From: a virus
Strand: one strand, 5' to 3'
Length of the DNA stretch: 23,909 nt
Virus record (IMG/VR): IMGVR_UViG_3300031659_000096
Coordinates: 1 to 23,909 of that record
Position 1 is the first letter of the stretch; each line of letters starts with the position of its first letter. Shown piece after piece: positions 18,501-23,909 of this stretch. The position numbers and the translations under genes were made by a program. Below the pieces are notes generated by a model. It ran no database searches, was not told the origin of the DNA, and saw only the letters and a list, made by a program, of their open reading frames with translations.

Positions 18501-18530
18501 TGGGTTGACAGTTGGAGTCTAATTCCTTAA
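9525..18530 (+). CDS. Giant tail nozzle protein fused to a C-terminal adhesin (3001 aa)
   Basis: Covers over a third of the window. The N-terminus (HQFTGGKMNKDLDERLVPNG, then EYRDAMNIQVSTSEGS) is one I know from tail proteins of uncultured marine phages; such proteins occupy the place of the T7 gp12 or P22 gp10 nozzle. Residues about 1865-2080 contain IYGSIQKLHSRSAADGDLIV, RVLKILADKDALYNADGN, RVYFTDKVRGAVVRLSKDG and GWVSFKSFTPENG, resembling beta-propeller-like nozzle cores. The nozzle body appears to close near residue 2195 (NADFSFQGLGVLPSTA). From about 2205 to the end follows an adhesin-like extension: 11 Cys modules, a fibronectin type III domain, a Trp-rich globular stretch (about 2666-2830) and a final beta domain. 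The likely role is tail nozzle plus host recognition. No enzyme motif was recognised. The frame is open throughout, with no break. Confidence 0.75.
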   Translation: MSEIKHQFTGGKMNKDLDERLVPNGEYRDAMNIQVSTSEGSDVGAVQNILGNQLGCSTDITPVGSVTVGSVSDEKNDSLYWLVAGPILGGTSLATLTAGGNPYYAKDMIMRRTASGCEPVLVDQWASIFSNYDVANSTYWASTNDNSIVLSDTAFLEHIQLGMSVYGINSDGTITPQTRTVTNIGNLQSITTPYSIGVDASVTTTLTQSTPTPITRFVATILPNAQGAYSAVMDVIFIQNTNSIPGGIQIGDYITSQVDYYGVYAMSSAQVIAILGGGLFQIDTPLATTSATITPPLTTLLVGSDGVDYYPYYLGVTGTNGSSTIDRTSQPLTNEIILPTNSQWLNEIADLFWDENLVAIASPPTLEVSPNVNWPNGGCISPSSVNVPVLSSGTLVYDNIFRVVDCTAYAAIMPSSAIPHSITLTVPISEGEFNNQTITLDGPLHLGAGFEYLHFSSDRVLNFSASRLITGINIIDDMLFWVDGREDTSGVSKVIGTEPKKINIKRSIRGTDLNGNLHTKLINDNTSVTGPALKEEHITVIRTAPKTALSFDLITDRDLDKNYSGIMNICSSSGPNISSFTSTSQNRRDFSSLEEGDIFRTTIDTDIDGNDAFGLPTWKVGTRVVLKEFDEAVTPAIPFTENEYRIKGVIVNWSGNKIVGTTGDPAQVSIKVTSIIGFPPTTSTTLNYAVDTYFETAKLFEFKFPRFSYRYKYRDGEYSTFAPFTEVAFAPGNFNYHPTKGYNLGMTNTITSLIIRGFVTQDIPSDVVGIDLLYKEDASPNVYTIDTLKPNDQVLSGAAFNNWDSNAYEITHDTIHSVVPANQLLRPWDNVPRKALAQEVTGNRIVYGNYLQNYDLTVNNQDFYPEFSLYVAETKSAPTVRSIKSLRDYQLGVVFTDEYGRETPVITNSSGTFKVPKSDANKSNALSVGFNGNGPPVDLEYFKFFVKETSGEYYNMAMDRFFNADDGNYWLSFPSSDRNKIDEDTFLILKKGHDSKELVGDKARYKVLAIENEAPDFIKTSHYNIGQVKQQDNNLFSSLVNAPTETKDYFNITSQPFESGSASDMHKIEDPLYVEFGLTWSSKVSNRYRITELTKPDGGSTFNIKIDGSFGSDVNFISNGSEIIDGAVIRFYKYQVENKPIFDGRFFVKILNDEVFKKNIAVEDVGDKEYIVSAEKKIYFMSGDHISRHNASGTAGTFGANANINDSYDSAGAQTLTNFQHGSSSSSSTSQNWYYYETYFKNKFYISPASGSLHTKHRGADKIFEDVMFIDRGFTSGNHGHSGPFRFQQLNNTTSSQGIGVKNYTNIGRMDLSFGSIEPEENEKRLYNGSGSVDVIAANGKYHTSTWDENWESGGEGAGFWDLTSTDRKKYNHLAPIYDKIQSGQQFRWKEDPMQTIYTITQQVDNYNVVRFDNTTEGSYVYNGGDINDYYGERDSNGLLVKHGTPYTLASNFQQKKRFWFTPAMSAWDPTNQDSLGPITGGAKVDVSVSDWGDPTNNQTILAGTAVTGRPNTITIFESTFDNTYDTVNGVRWQIEEGMILTHIGISGTLTALDKPVLVDSIFRDNLANASYIISFKGYQGTSGEVTIGALTNVYVTGQALVFKQPAMNGLSVNSANNISDFNSGTSDGIGAVGYTMEFIEVKDGDNELPPNPAIWETEPKESTDLDIYYEISGSNPINLNPSTIKTVLPVGSKVSSTNGGGSSALTIIGNNSIAGDTIILSQALCANAGGCYDKAGNLISGVTPGVILYVERPSGTGIEVEVDEVLEISGSGYSRVFRLKNSLYNTSYTLNWHNCYAFGNGVESNRIRDTFNLPFITNGVKASTTFEENYREEHRKYGLIYSGIYNSNSGVNNLNQFIQAEKITKDINPIYGSIQKLHSRSAADGDLIVLCEDRVLKILADKDALYNADGNSQLIANNNVLGQTIPYSGDYGISKNPESFASESYRVYFTDKVRGAVVRLSKDGLTQISDHGMKDWFRDNLKLSTKLIGSYDDRNDEYNITLDNSVDNIPKTVSFKEDVRGWVSFKSFTPENGISCANEYYTFNNGKLWQHNDEDQDRNTFYKVYSDDGFTPSSINVILNESPGSIKTFHTLNYEGSQSKVETFTDYNTYFPGTTVVSGSTYNNEYYNLEPKDGWKVQNISTDQEEGSINEFIEKEGKWFNYIKGKVGSATNTTLNDGSITSGLDNADFSFQGLGVLPSTATTSNLLGCTANGLLVNASGVVNDYFGDGVTAYNYSSIATIEDGSCIATEYGCMDPLADGGNNCECNGNFPNTDDGSCIYEGCTTLESTNYDSNANADDGSCIPFVYGCTTIGQFNYNVANNVNQVSATDTSNPCVPVILGCINDANATNFAGINNLNGVNPPANTDDGNCEYVYYGCVDTVACNWLDPATLYGNPVTVLTDNSCVYCGDTTADNEDGASCNDGCLYCLLGTSFGLAYTASPDVEIALQWNHSVDSTAASVVNYEITYVNDTTSVSTTTTVAYNGGGVPQYHTISGLTQSTTYYVSITAVCGSSQSTTSTVHTTTGVTPIYGCTDPNATNENPLANTEDGSCTYTGCTDNDPLTSLNGATFFNHPNPGSFYTNPIQATISDGSCVTVINGCTDSIAINFDSTANVDDSSCTYPTYGCMDTSLNNAGTAIAATNYGVQYNSPVGFAATIPTACTYAMPELWTGNDQGTQSSLLGVTGWRSGGVWANHRRLWAIWDVSNAPKIKGTVPGDIQFAYLQGATTSNYPGNITSFNNPNHIWYSNDDTANWLAISNWIEGDPIKLIRIQYANSGKVAFTGSSYSNAVNYPPQVTSGYTGEQQAARFSFIDPNIPASDTPIATYNVTLGCNDATASNYVAPISFYDDAVQCNYPYTTGVTTFTGSTSPSFTTSTQPGVFVNTITNVSLTYTPAIPINLNPVGYEYQAQYIADGAAYGVQADFTTFFPVQGYQGAGYNSFLFSSNLVFGLSTTTTFNPSGRIIHIRARALSALATASQSGSTPAIPIGGWVDSWSLIP
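16149..18089 (+). repeat. Array of 11 Cys modules (GC...DDGSC) in the adhesin
   Basis: Each module opens with Gly-Cys, often GCTD or GCMD, has A-x-N-Y/F in the middle and closes with D/E-D-G-S-C or a worn form. Modules: 16149-16265, 16281-16361, 16371-16433, 16449-16532, 16548-16640, 16656-16742, 17121-17183, 17193-17309, 17325-17387, 17403-17513 and 18021-18089. Those at 16371, 17121 and 17325 have the minimal 21 residues; others carry loops. Seven keep a recognisable D-G-S-C-type end; 16449, 16656, 17403 and 18021 are degenerate. One Cys at each end suggests one disulfide per module; the acidic end may bind calcium (inference). The same module is familiar from Bacteroidota surface proteins. 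Confidence 0.85.
16818..17115 (+). other. Fibronectin type III domain in the adhesin
   Basis: About 98 residues splitting the Cys-module array. Strand pattern and markers fit FN3: the early Trp in VEIALQWNHS, the middle YEITYV strand, and the late HTISGLTQSTTYYVSITAVC, which is the characteristic L-x-x-x-T-x-Y-x-V-x-V-x-A signature, then a Thr-rich exit. FN3 domains are common in phage tail proteins and bind sugar or serve as spacers. Confidence 0.8.
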
Positions 18531-18558
18531 ATATAATTAATACAGTAAAAAACAACCT

Positions 18559-18924
18559 ATGCCATTAGCAACCTTAACATTTTATGACCCTCTAAACTCT
18601 AGTCTCCAAATAGGGGATATAGTTTATTATTCTAATAGTACTAGCCCCGCACCCAATAGCAATATCAAAAAAACAACTACAAGTAATGTTTTTAAGCTTG
18701 GCGTAGTATATAGTATAACATCAAACCCCACCGCTATAAATGTTATTTATGAAACTGGTACTGGTTTACCCCAAGCAACCGCTTATATAATGTTTGAAAA
18801 AGACAAGCAAGTTAATTCATCTAGTTTACTAGGTTATTATGCAAACGTTAAACTTGTAAATGATTCTAAAGGTAAAATTGAATTATTTTCTTTAGGATCA
18901 GAGGTTTCAGAAAGTAGTAAATAA
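18559..18924 (+). CDS. Small structural-type protein of unknown function (121 aa)
   Basis: A 121-residue mostly beta protein between the adhesin gene and the 537-residue structural gene. It has strand-like segments IGDIVYYSNS, FKLGVVYSI, AINVIYETGTG, AYIMFEKDK and a C-terminal block LLGYYANVKLVNDSKGKIEL, then FSLGSEVSESSK. That last block is one I have seen in small proteins of uncultured marine phages close to tail genes. No catalytic motif, signal peptide or membrane segment is visible. The start follows an A-rich leader (AAAAAACAACCT), without Shine-Dalgarno. A minor tail or virion accessory protein is the likeliest role, from position only. Confidence 0.65.
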   Translation: MPLATLTFYDPLNSSLQIGDIVYYSNSTSPAPNSNIKKTTTSNVFKLGVVYSITSNPTAINVIYETGTGLPQATAYIMFEKDKQVNSSSLLGYYANVKLVNDSKGKIELFSLGSEVSESSK

Positions 18925-18936
18925 TAAATTATATAA

Positions 18937-20550
18937 ATGAAAATAATAAAAAGTTTCAATTTAAACACAGGCAATATAAGGGGGGCTGGTGAGAATAGGG
19001 GGTTTACTATTCTCGGAGACAACGGCGCGTTGTTTAGTCTTGAGATAAAAGATGGATCTAATTACTACAACTTCCAAACTAATCTATTTCAAGCGGCTAA
19101 AACCAGGTTGAGCAACATAAGTATTACTGGGGGTGTTTATAAAGGAGATATTAAATTCCCATTAATATCATCGGGTGCTCAGTATGATATATACCTAACA
19201 GCAGAAGAAGATACTAAGCATGCGGACTACAAAGAAGTTAGGTTTCCAGATGGTAGTATGGATATTAATTCAACTACAGGGTCTAACTCTAGACTAGTGC
19301 AAAAAGTAATATATCAAACTCTAGACGTTACGGTCACAATCAACGGTTACTCTCCAAATGGGACTGTCACAGGTACTAATACAACGTCAGCTACAGTTAG
19401 TACTTCAAGAGAGCAAAGCACAGTTAAAATACCATTTACGCATAAGTTTACTGTTGCTTCCACTAGAACTCTATCAATTAATAAACAGCCTATCAGTGAT
19501 GATATTATGGCATTTATTACAGCTACTGTTGGTTCGCCTGTAGATATACCTGGAGAGAACACGTTTCCAACCGTTACTGGGACAGACACGGTGAACGGGG
19601 GGTTTGATGGAGCCACTAAGTTGCTTATGGATGCAAATGTAGCTACTAAAATGTCGGTGGGAGATAGGGTGACCGGTACTGGTATATCAAGTGGTTCTGT
19701 AGTTACAGTCGACGAGCTAGACCCAGATGGTGATAACGCAAAGGAATTCTCTGTTTCAGAAGCAGTTACTATTGGAGACGGTGTTACACTAAGTTTTAGT
19801 AATAGAAGAAATTATAGGTGGGAAATGTCCTCTACGTCGATCGATCTTAGTAGGTTAGCTCTTGGTATGAGGCAAGTTCAAGCTACTTTGTTTGCGGCTC
19901 GACCCGTTATAAAGGATTACGTTGACGAAGTCGTTATGTTTGAAGGTGAGAAAACCCAAAAACGGATTGAAAAAGTTAGAATACCAGGAGTGGATACCCG
20001 TAGTATAAAACCGCTAATAGTTAGAGACGGCACCACCAAGGTGGTTACGACGACTACAGGATCATCTACTAACCCTATTAATATAACGTTCGACCAGCAA
20101 GCTCTATTGAGCTTCGGGGGCGGTGCTAGCGCTAAGTTGTTTAGTTATGGAGAACCTGAGATAAATCGTTTAACTGGTTACGATGTAGAGTTTAGTGATT
20201 TGGCAGTAAGTCTAGCGGGGGTTTCAACAACTACTACAGCGGCGGTTAGCGCTAGCACAAGCGTACCAATCACACAGAGAGCTGGTATCATGGATGGCAT
20301 CAGCACTGTAAGCGGAATCGGCATTGATGCTTCTGCGGTAAATCCAACTGTTGCGTCGGGAGCTGGATCTGTTACTGGTGCTGGTACAATAGTGCTTAGC
20401 GCAGCTCAAACTTTAGAAGATGGTATAACATTAACTTTTCCAGGAGCTGGAGCAGTAGCCACTATAAGTGGTAATATAAAGATTAATCACGTGGGTAACG
20501 AAGATGTGACCTTGAGGTTTGATTTAGAGAAGTTCCTTACGATGCACTAG
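18937..20550 (+). CDS. Tail-associated structural protein with duplicated beta domain
   Basis: A 537-residue beta-rich protein. The N-terminal region (about 1-130) starts MKIIKSFNLNTGNIRGAGEN and carries GDNGALFSLEIKDGSNYYNF; a Thr/Ser-rich region follows. Residues 221-288 and 428-503 are two copies of one small beta domain, separated by a stretch with IDLSRLALGMRQVQATLFAA and VDEVVMFEGEKT. The C-terminus closes with NIKINHVGNEDVTLRFDLEK. There are no Cys and no enzyme motif. Position just after the adhesin and its small neighbour suggests a tail fibre base, appendage or decoration protein; this is inferred. It starts 12 bases after the previous stop, without Shine-Dalgarno. Confidence 0.65.
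   Translation: MKIIKSFNLNTGNIRGAGENRGFTILGDNGALFSLEIKDGSNYYNFQTNLFQAAKTRLSNISITGGVYKGDIKFPLISSGAQYDIYLTAEEDTKHADYKEVRFPDGSMDINSTTGSNSRLVQKVIYQTLDVTVTINGYSPNGTVTGTNTTSATVSTSREQSTVKIPFTHKFTVASTRTLSINKQPISDDIMAFITATVGSPVDIPGENTFPTVTGTDTVNGGFDGATKLLMDANVATKMSVGDRVTGTGISSGSVVTVDELDPDGDNAKEFSVSEAVTIGDGVTLSFSNRRNYRWEMSSTSIDLSRLALGMRQVQATLFAARPVIKDYVDEVVMFEGEKTQKRIEKVRIPGVDTRSIKPLIVRDGTTKVVTTTTGSSTNPINITFDQQALLSFGGGASAKLFSYGEPEINRLTGYDVEFSDLAVSLAGVSTTTTAAVSASTSVPITQRAGIMDGISTVSGIGIDASAVNPTVASGAGSVTGAGTIVLSAAQTLEDGITLTFPGAGAVATISGNIKINHVGNEDVTLRFDLEKFLTMH
19597..20445 (+). repeat. Two diverged copies of a beta domain within one protein
   Basis: Copy A (19597-19800, residues 221-288) reads GDRVTGTGISSGSVVTVDEL, then FSVSEAVTIGDGVTLSF. 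Copy B (20218-20445, residues 428-503) reads RAGIMDGISTVSGIGIDASA, then IVLSAAQTLEDGITLTF. The shared frame is a G-I turn, a V-x-V strand, and the closing S-x-A-x-T-x-x-D-G-x-T-L-x-F. Copies are diverged at DNA level, so the duplication is old or the domain was acquired twice. Confidence 0.65.
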
Positions 20551-20603
20551 AGTAAATTAGTGGCATAAAGTGTGACTATATAATTACAATTAAATCAAAT
20601 TAT

Positions 20604-21026
20604 ATGGAAGGTATTACAATAAGACCTATAAAAGAGGAAGACTACGTCTTTATAAATGAATGGTGGAAGAACATCGATAAACTACCACCATCTAGGAGTT
20701 TACTCCCTGAAAATGGGTTGCACGGACTTATGGCCTGCAAAGATGGTAAACCTATAGTTTGCACATACTTATACCTAACAAACTCTAAATTCGGTTATTG
20801 TGATTACATGATAAGTGATATGAAGTATAAAGGGAGAGATAGATTCCAAATAGTGTTAGAGTTAATGAATGCATCTATTGGAACAGCTTGGGAATTAGGG
20901 TGTGAGGATTTTTGGTTTATAACAAAAAACAAAGGAATGCTAAAGAGATGTAAATCTCTTGGTGTTAAAGTTTCAGAGGATCCATATTATCTAATATGCT
21001 CTTCAAATTCAAAAAAAGAAATATAA
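20604..21026 (+). CDS. GNAT-like acetyltransferase domain protein (degenerate CoA motif)
   Basis: A 140-residue protein resembling the GNAT fold: strand 1 ITIRPIKEEDYVFINEWWKN, a central strand KPIVCTYLYLTNSKFGYCDY, then MISDMKYKGRDRFQIVLELM and the helix NASIGTAWELGCEDFWFITK, closing with GMLKRCKSLGVKVSEDPYYL. GNAT enzymes move an acetyl group from acetyl-CoA to an amine. The usual acetyl-CoA loop (R/Q-x-x-G-x-G/A) is only matched by KYKGRDRFQ, so catalysis is uncertain. Similar proteins occur amid tail genes of marine phages. Its leader (20551-20603) is AT-rich with a TATATAAT stretch but no clear promoter. Possible roles are modifying a virion protein or a host target; it may also be a structural GNAT relic. 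Confidence 0.6.
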   Translation: MEGITIRPIKEEDYVFINEWWKNIDKLPPSRSLLPENGLHGLMACKDGKPIVCTYLYLTNSKFGYCDYMISDMKYKGRDRFQIVLELMNASIGTAWELGCEDFWFITKNKGMLKRCKSLGVKVSEDPYYLICSSNSKKEI

Positions 21027-21030
21027 AGAT

Positions 21031-21936
21031 ATGAATAAAAACAATAATAATACAGGACCAAGCCCGTTTCACAAGAAGGGTAAAAGTGAGGGAGACCAAA
21101 AAAGATCAGGATTATTTGGTGACTGGAAAGATGATGCTTGGGGTAGTGATGAGTGGGGAATAAAAGGTTTAGGTAAAAAAGTAGACACTGCTTTTGGGGA
21201 ATTCGGGGCGATTGACACAGAGACCAACCTATGGAGTGGTGCGGAAAACCTAATGGATATTGGAGATAATTTTGCTGGTATGGAAAACACAATGGAAGAC
21301 TTAACAGTTAACCAACAACAAGCTCAATTTCAATCTCAACAAGGAAATCAACAAAGAGCCAACATACTTCAGGGACTCAAAAGCTCTGCTGGTGGGTCTG
21401 GTGTAGCTGGCTTAGCTCAAGCTATGGCTAATCAAGGTCAAATACAAAACCAACAAATATCCGCTTCGATAGGCCAACAAGAATCTTCTAACCAAATGGC
21501 TAAAGCCCAGCAAGCAGCGAGTATACAGCAACAACAAGCTCAAGGTGCGCAACAAACTGATATAGCTATGGGGCAAGGGGCTATGGAGGCTCAGAAGTTT
21601 AAACTCCAAGGAGCTGCTGATGCTAGAGATCTAACGCTTCAACAAAAGCAAGGAGAATTATCATTTTTAGCTGGACAGCTTGGTGCTAGCGAAGCTAATA
21701 AAGATGCGGATACAGCTGGTAAATCTGACCGTAGATTAAAGAAAAATATTACAAAGATAGGAAAATCAGATGCTGGGTTGAACATATACTCTTTTGAGTA
21801 TAAAGACTCGTTAGATGGTACGGGAACGTTCCAGGGAGTTATGTCTGATGAAATACCACAAGAAGCAGTTACAAGTGTAGATGGTTATGATAGAGTAAAT
21901 TACAGTATGCTAGACGTAGAATTTAAACAAATATAA
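21031..21936 (+). CDS. Gln/Ala-rich internal virion-type protein with C-terminal S74-like domain
   Basis: A 301-residue protein. Residues 1-60 are polar (a run of Asn at 4-7, then Lys/Gly/Trp-rich). Residues 90-225 are unusually rich in Gln and Ala with long helix-forming runs (VNQQQAQFQSQQGNQQRA; MANQGQIQNQQISASIGQQE), typical of podovirus ejection proteins such as P22 gp7 or T7 gp14. Residues 232-301 are an S74-like segment (next entry). The start is 4 bases after the GNAT stop and the end is 2 bases before the next start, a tight pair with the 652-residue protein. Function as an internal, ejected virion protein is inferred from composition and place; no transglycosylase motif was seen. Confidence 0.6.
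   Translation: MNKNNNNTGPSPFHKKGKSEGDQKRSGLFGDWKDDAWGSDEWGIKGLGKKVDTAFGEFGAIDTETNLWSGAENLMDIGDNFAGMENTMEDLTVNQQQAQFQSQQGNQQRANILQGLKSSAGGSGVAGLAQAMANQGQIQNQQISASIGQQESSNQMAKAQQAASIQQQQAQGAQQTDIAMGQGAMEAQKFKLQGAADARDLTLQQKQGELSFLAGQLGASEANKDADTAGKSDRRLKKNITKIGKSDAGLNIYSFEYKDSLDGTGTFQGVMSDEIPQEAVTSVDGYDRVNYSMLDVEFKQI
21724..21933 (+). other. Short S74-like intramolecular chaperone domain
   Basis: Starts SDRRLKKNI at residue 232. In S74 peptidases the chain cuts itself just before this Ser using a Ser/Lys dyad spaced by five (S232 and K237 here). GLNIYSFEYKDSLDGTG and FQGVMSDEIPQEAVTSVDGY follow, with the usual end of the conserved core. Only about 70 residues are present; the long helical tail of full chaperone domains is missing. 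Cleavage is not proven. Confidence 0.72.
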
Positions 21937-21938
21937 AC

Positions 21939-23897
21939 ATGGCAATAGACCAAAACGCGATGTACAAGGCTGGGTTCTCAAGCAAGAGCACGGGTAGGAA
22001 TACAGAGAATGACGCGCAGGCGAGAAAGCAAGAGTTCTGGAAAGGTGTAGGTAACCAAGCCTATAGTATATTAGGTAATGCTGCTATTGGGCAGGTGAAA
22101 AAGAACTACAAGAGTTTACAAGTTTTTGCAAACGCATTTAATTCAACAGCTGGGCAAACCGCTTTAACTATAGCTGAAGGTTTACCTAACCCAGGTTTAA
22201 AAGAGGATTTATCTGCATTATCAGGACTACACCGCAAAGCGAATAGAAAAGCTCACACTAGTTTTGGCAAAGCGAGATCTAAAGCCGCTCAAGAGGCAGC
22301 GGGATACCGTCAACAATTGACTGATATGAAATCTTGGTTAGATGCAGCCAAAAAACAAAGGGTAGATGTGCAGGGTATGACTGCTGTAGCAGCGGGATTA
22401 ACACAGGCGGGAGGAGAACAAGCGAGCTTTAGTTCAGGTGCATCGGAATATGCTGTTGGCAACTCATATGCTTTGGCTGAAGGTTCACTACTGCAAAGAG
22501 GTAGATGGAATTACGATGCTACAAAAGGTCCTATTGGGCCAACCATATCGGTTGGTGGCGAATGGAAGAATGATAAGGTAACTGGTAAAAATTCATATGT
22601 TAATAAGGCAGAAACTGGTACTTATGAGGAGTACGCTGCTGAACATGAATCCATGAGAGGTGGTATGAATGTTGATGACGCGGTTAACTTTGGAGATGCT
22701 GATAGTAGGGAGCAGTGGACTAAACTTAATCAAGATAACCGTGGGATAGTTAGCCAAGTCCCTTGGTCAAACTTAAAGTTTGCTGAGAAAGAAGATAAAA
22801 CAACTGGAGACAACTTAAGAGAATATGAGAAACTTAAGATAAAACAAGCTTCTTCAAAGGGTTCTTTGTCTTGGGAGAATGTAGAGGCAAATGAAAAAGA
22901 AGAGTTTCAAGCTAAGATGAACGAGTACACTGACCTTCAATTTAGAGATTACTTCTTTGGTGGTGGTACCTACGAAGCATCAGCTACTAGAATGGCTAAG
23001 AGTGCTCCGGCTTATCAATTTTTAATGGAAGAGGACCGAGTTGCTGATGAAAAAAGAAAAGCAGGTCATAAGTCATATAAAGACGCGGGAGCTATCTTTG
23101 ATGAGGATGGCAATTATAATAAAGGATTCGGTCCGGGAACCGAGAATTGGGCTGGTAGAATATTATCTTTAAGAGGCCAATCATTTGTGAGTGGCTCTCA
23201 ATATAGGAAGACAACAGCTGAACAGCAGTGGAAGAAGATAGGAGAGAAGTACACAAGAAACCGTGGTTTAAGTGTAGCTAGGCAGATAGAGGAGAGCAAT
23301 AGGACATCTAATTTAAACAAAAGTAAGTATTACAGTATTTCACTTCAGGAAGGCGCTGGAGCGTCTAGTGTAGCTAAGTCTCAAATTGATCCTCTAGTGA
23401 ACGCGTTTAACAATGCTACTGATAAATCAATCATACCGCAGCAAACAGCTTCACACATTGGTATGCAGTGGGGAAAGGATGCTAGTGGCTTCTATGTAAT
23501 GACACCAAAATACACAGATGACGCACAGGGCAGAAAAGTACAGCAAGGATTTGAAATGCAACGCGGGACTAAGGATCAAATAGCGTCGGTACTTAGGATA
23601 ACTGACCCGCAGCTAGGTTATAACTTCGCTGAACCGGTAGTTCAACTATGGACACCTGATGATATAGAGGTTGACTCTAAGAAAGATGATTGGGTTCCTG
23701 AACCGAGTTCTCCTTTTGCTAAAGTGGAATATATTAAAGACTCATACAAACCTGGTGACGGAGGGAAATACGATAATATCTCCGATGCTTTAGTTGGATT
23801 TACTAAAGTGTATAAATCTAGGAATCCAAAAGCCACTCAAAAACAAATTACCGCAGCTGTGAAAGCTGAAAGAACTAAAATGGAAAATGCTAAGTAA
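21939..23897 (+). CDS. Large internal virion / ejection-type protein (652 aa)
   Basis: A 652-residue protein directly after the Gln/Ala-rich gene, the place of the larger ejection proteins in podoviruses. Residues 1-150 are Ala/Lys/Gln-rich and helical (NAMYKAGFSSKSTGRNTEND; HRKANRKAHTSFGKARSKAA), with VQGMTAVAAGLTQAGGEQAS after that. Residues about 190-240 (GPTISVGGEWKNDKVTGKN, TGTYEEYAAEHESMRGG) look globular. The C-terminal third holds a beta-rich stretch (GMQWGKDASGFYVMTPKYTD) and ends with a basic helical tail (KATQKQITAAVKAERTKM). No lysozyme or transglycosylase signature was found. Complete, with the stop at 23895-23897. Role as ejection protein is inferred from place and composition. 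Confidence 0.5.
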   Translation: MAIDQNAMYKAGFSSKSTGRNTENDAQARKQEFWKGVGNQAYSILGNAAIGQVKKNYKSLQVFANAFNSTAGQTALTIAEGLPNPGLKEDLSALSGLHRKANRKAHTSFGKARSKAAQEAAGYRQQLTDMKSWLDAAKKQRVDVQGMTAVAAGLTQAGGEQASFSSGASEYAVGNSYALAEGSLLQRGRWNYDATKGPIGPTISVGGEWKNDKVTGKNSYVNKAETGTYEEYAAEHESMRGGMNVDDAVNFGDADSREQWTKLNQDNRGIVSQVPWSNLKFAEKEDKTTGDNLREYEKLKIKQASSKGSLSWENVEANEKEEFQAKMNEYTDLQFRDYFFGGGTYEASATRMAKSAPAYQFLMEEDRVADEKRKAGHKSYKDAGAIFDEDGNYNKGFGPGTENWAGRILSLRGQSFVSGSQYRKTTAEQQWKKIGEKYTRNRGLSVARQIEESNRTSNLNKSKYYSISLQEGAGASSVAKSQIDPLVNAFNNATDKSIIPQQTASHIGMQWGKDASGFYVMTPKYTDDAQGRKVQQGFEMQRGTKDQIASVLRITDPQLGYNFAEPVVQLWTPDDIEVDSKKDDWVPEPSSPFAKVEYIKDSYKPGDGGKYDNISDALVGFTKVYKSRNPKATQKQITAAVKAERTKMENAK

Positions 23898-23898
23898 T

Positions 23899-23909
23899 AT
23901 GAATAAATA
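23899..23909 (+). CDS. Possible start of a further gene, cut by window edge
   Basis: An ATG begins 1 base after the previous stop and reads Met-Asn-Lys to the edge. Such tight spacing is normal here, and the 21031 gene also begins MNK. Only three codons are visible, so this is weakly supported. Confidence 0.25.

Noticed and set aside
20551-20603. Promoter before the GNAT-like gene from a TATATAAT stretch
   Set aside because: In sequence this AT-rich such matches are expected by chance; no -33 type element or Bacteroidota TAnnTTTG box was seen.
21724-21933. Independent protease gene
   Set aside because: The segment is in frame with the Gln/Ala-rich protein and has no start codon context of its own; it is a domain.

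Overview
The window looks like the virion-structure module of a tailed, probably podovirus-like phage genome (or a prophage of one). All genes lie on the + strand, packed with gaps of a few bases. The order is the classical one: large terminase (cut at the window's left edge), portal, scaffold-like protein, major capsid protein, head-to-tail connector proteins, a giant tail nozzle/adhesin, accessory tail proteins, an acetyltransferase-like protein, and internal (ejection-type) virion proteins. The DNA is AT-rich. Start codons are preceded by A/T-rich leaders (for example positions 4909-4920, 7526-7534 and 8198-8201) and not by GGAGG-like Shine-Dalgarno sequences, as in Bacteroidota. With the Cys-rich modules ending in DDGSC, which I know from surface proteins of marine Flavobacteriia, this suggests a phage of a marine Bacteroidota host. 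The host is an inference. I have no database match to name the phage.

Layout. 2-1246: terminase nuclease half. 1252-3669: portal with a long coiled-coil tail. 3697-4908: acidic scaffold-like protein. 4921-6372: major capsid protein, followed at once by a strong hairpin terminator (6387-6422). 6425-6449: perfect second copy of a 25-bp AT-rich element also found at 3676-3700; both copies run into a start codon. 6446-7306: conserved-looking unknown protein. 7320-7343: second UUCG hairpin. 7364-7525: 53-residue protein with a C-x-C motif. 7535-9521: two connector proteins, the second apparently carrying an inserted carbohydrate-binding-like domain. 9525-18530: 3001-residue protein. 18559-20550: two accessory structural proteins, one with an internally duplicated domain. 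20604-21026: GNAT-like protein. 21031-23897: two internal virion-type proteins, the first ending in a short S74-like (intramolecular chaperone) domain. A new start may lie at 23899.

How they work together: terminase pumps DNA through the portal into a capsid built from the major capsid protein on the scaffold-like protein. The connector proteins and the N-terminal two thirds of the 3001-residue protein would form the neck and tail nozzle. The 800-residue C-terminal extension of that protein, with 11 Cys modules and a fibronectin type III domain, is the best candidate for host contact. The last two proteins would be packaged and ejected with the DNA. The most unusual material is this adhesin extension, the domain inserted into the connector, the S74-like tail on an internal protein, the repeated 25-bp start-site element, and the small Cys protein. 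No tRNA, CRISPR, insertion sequence or integrase was seen.
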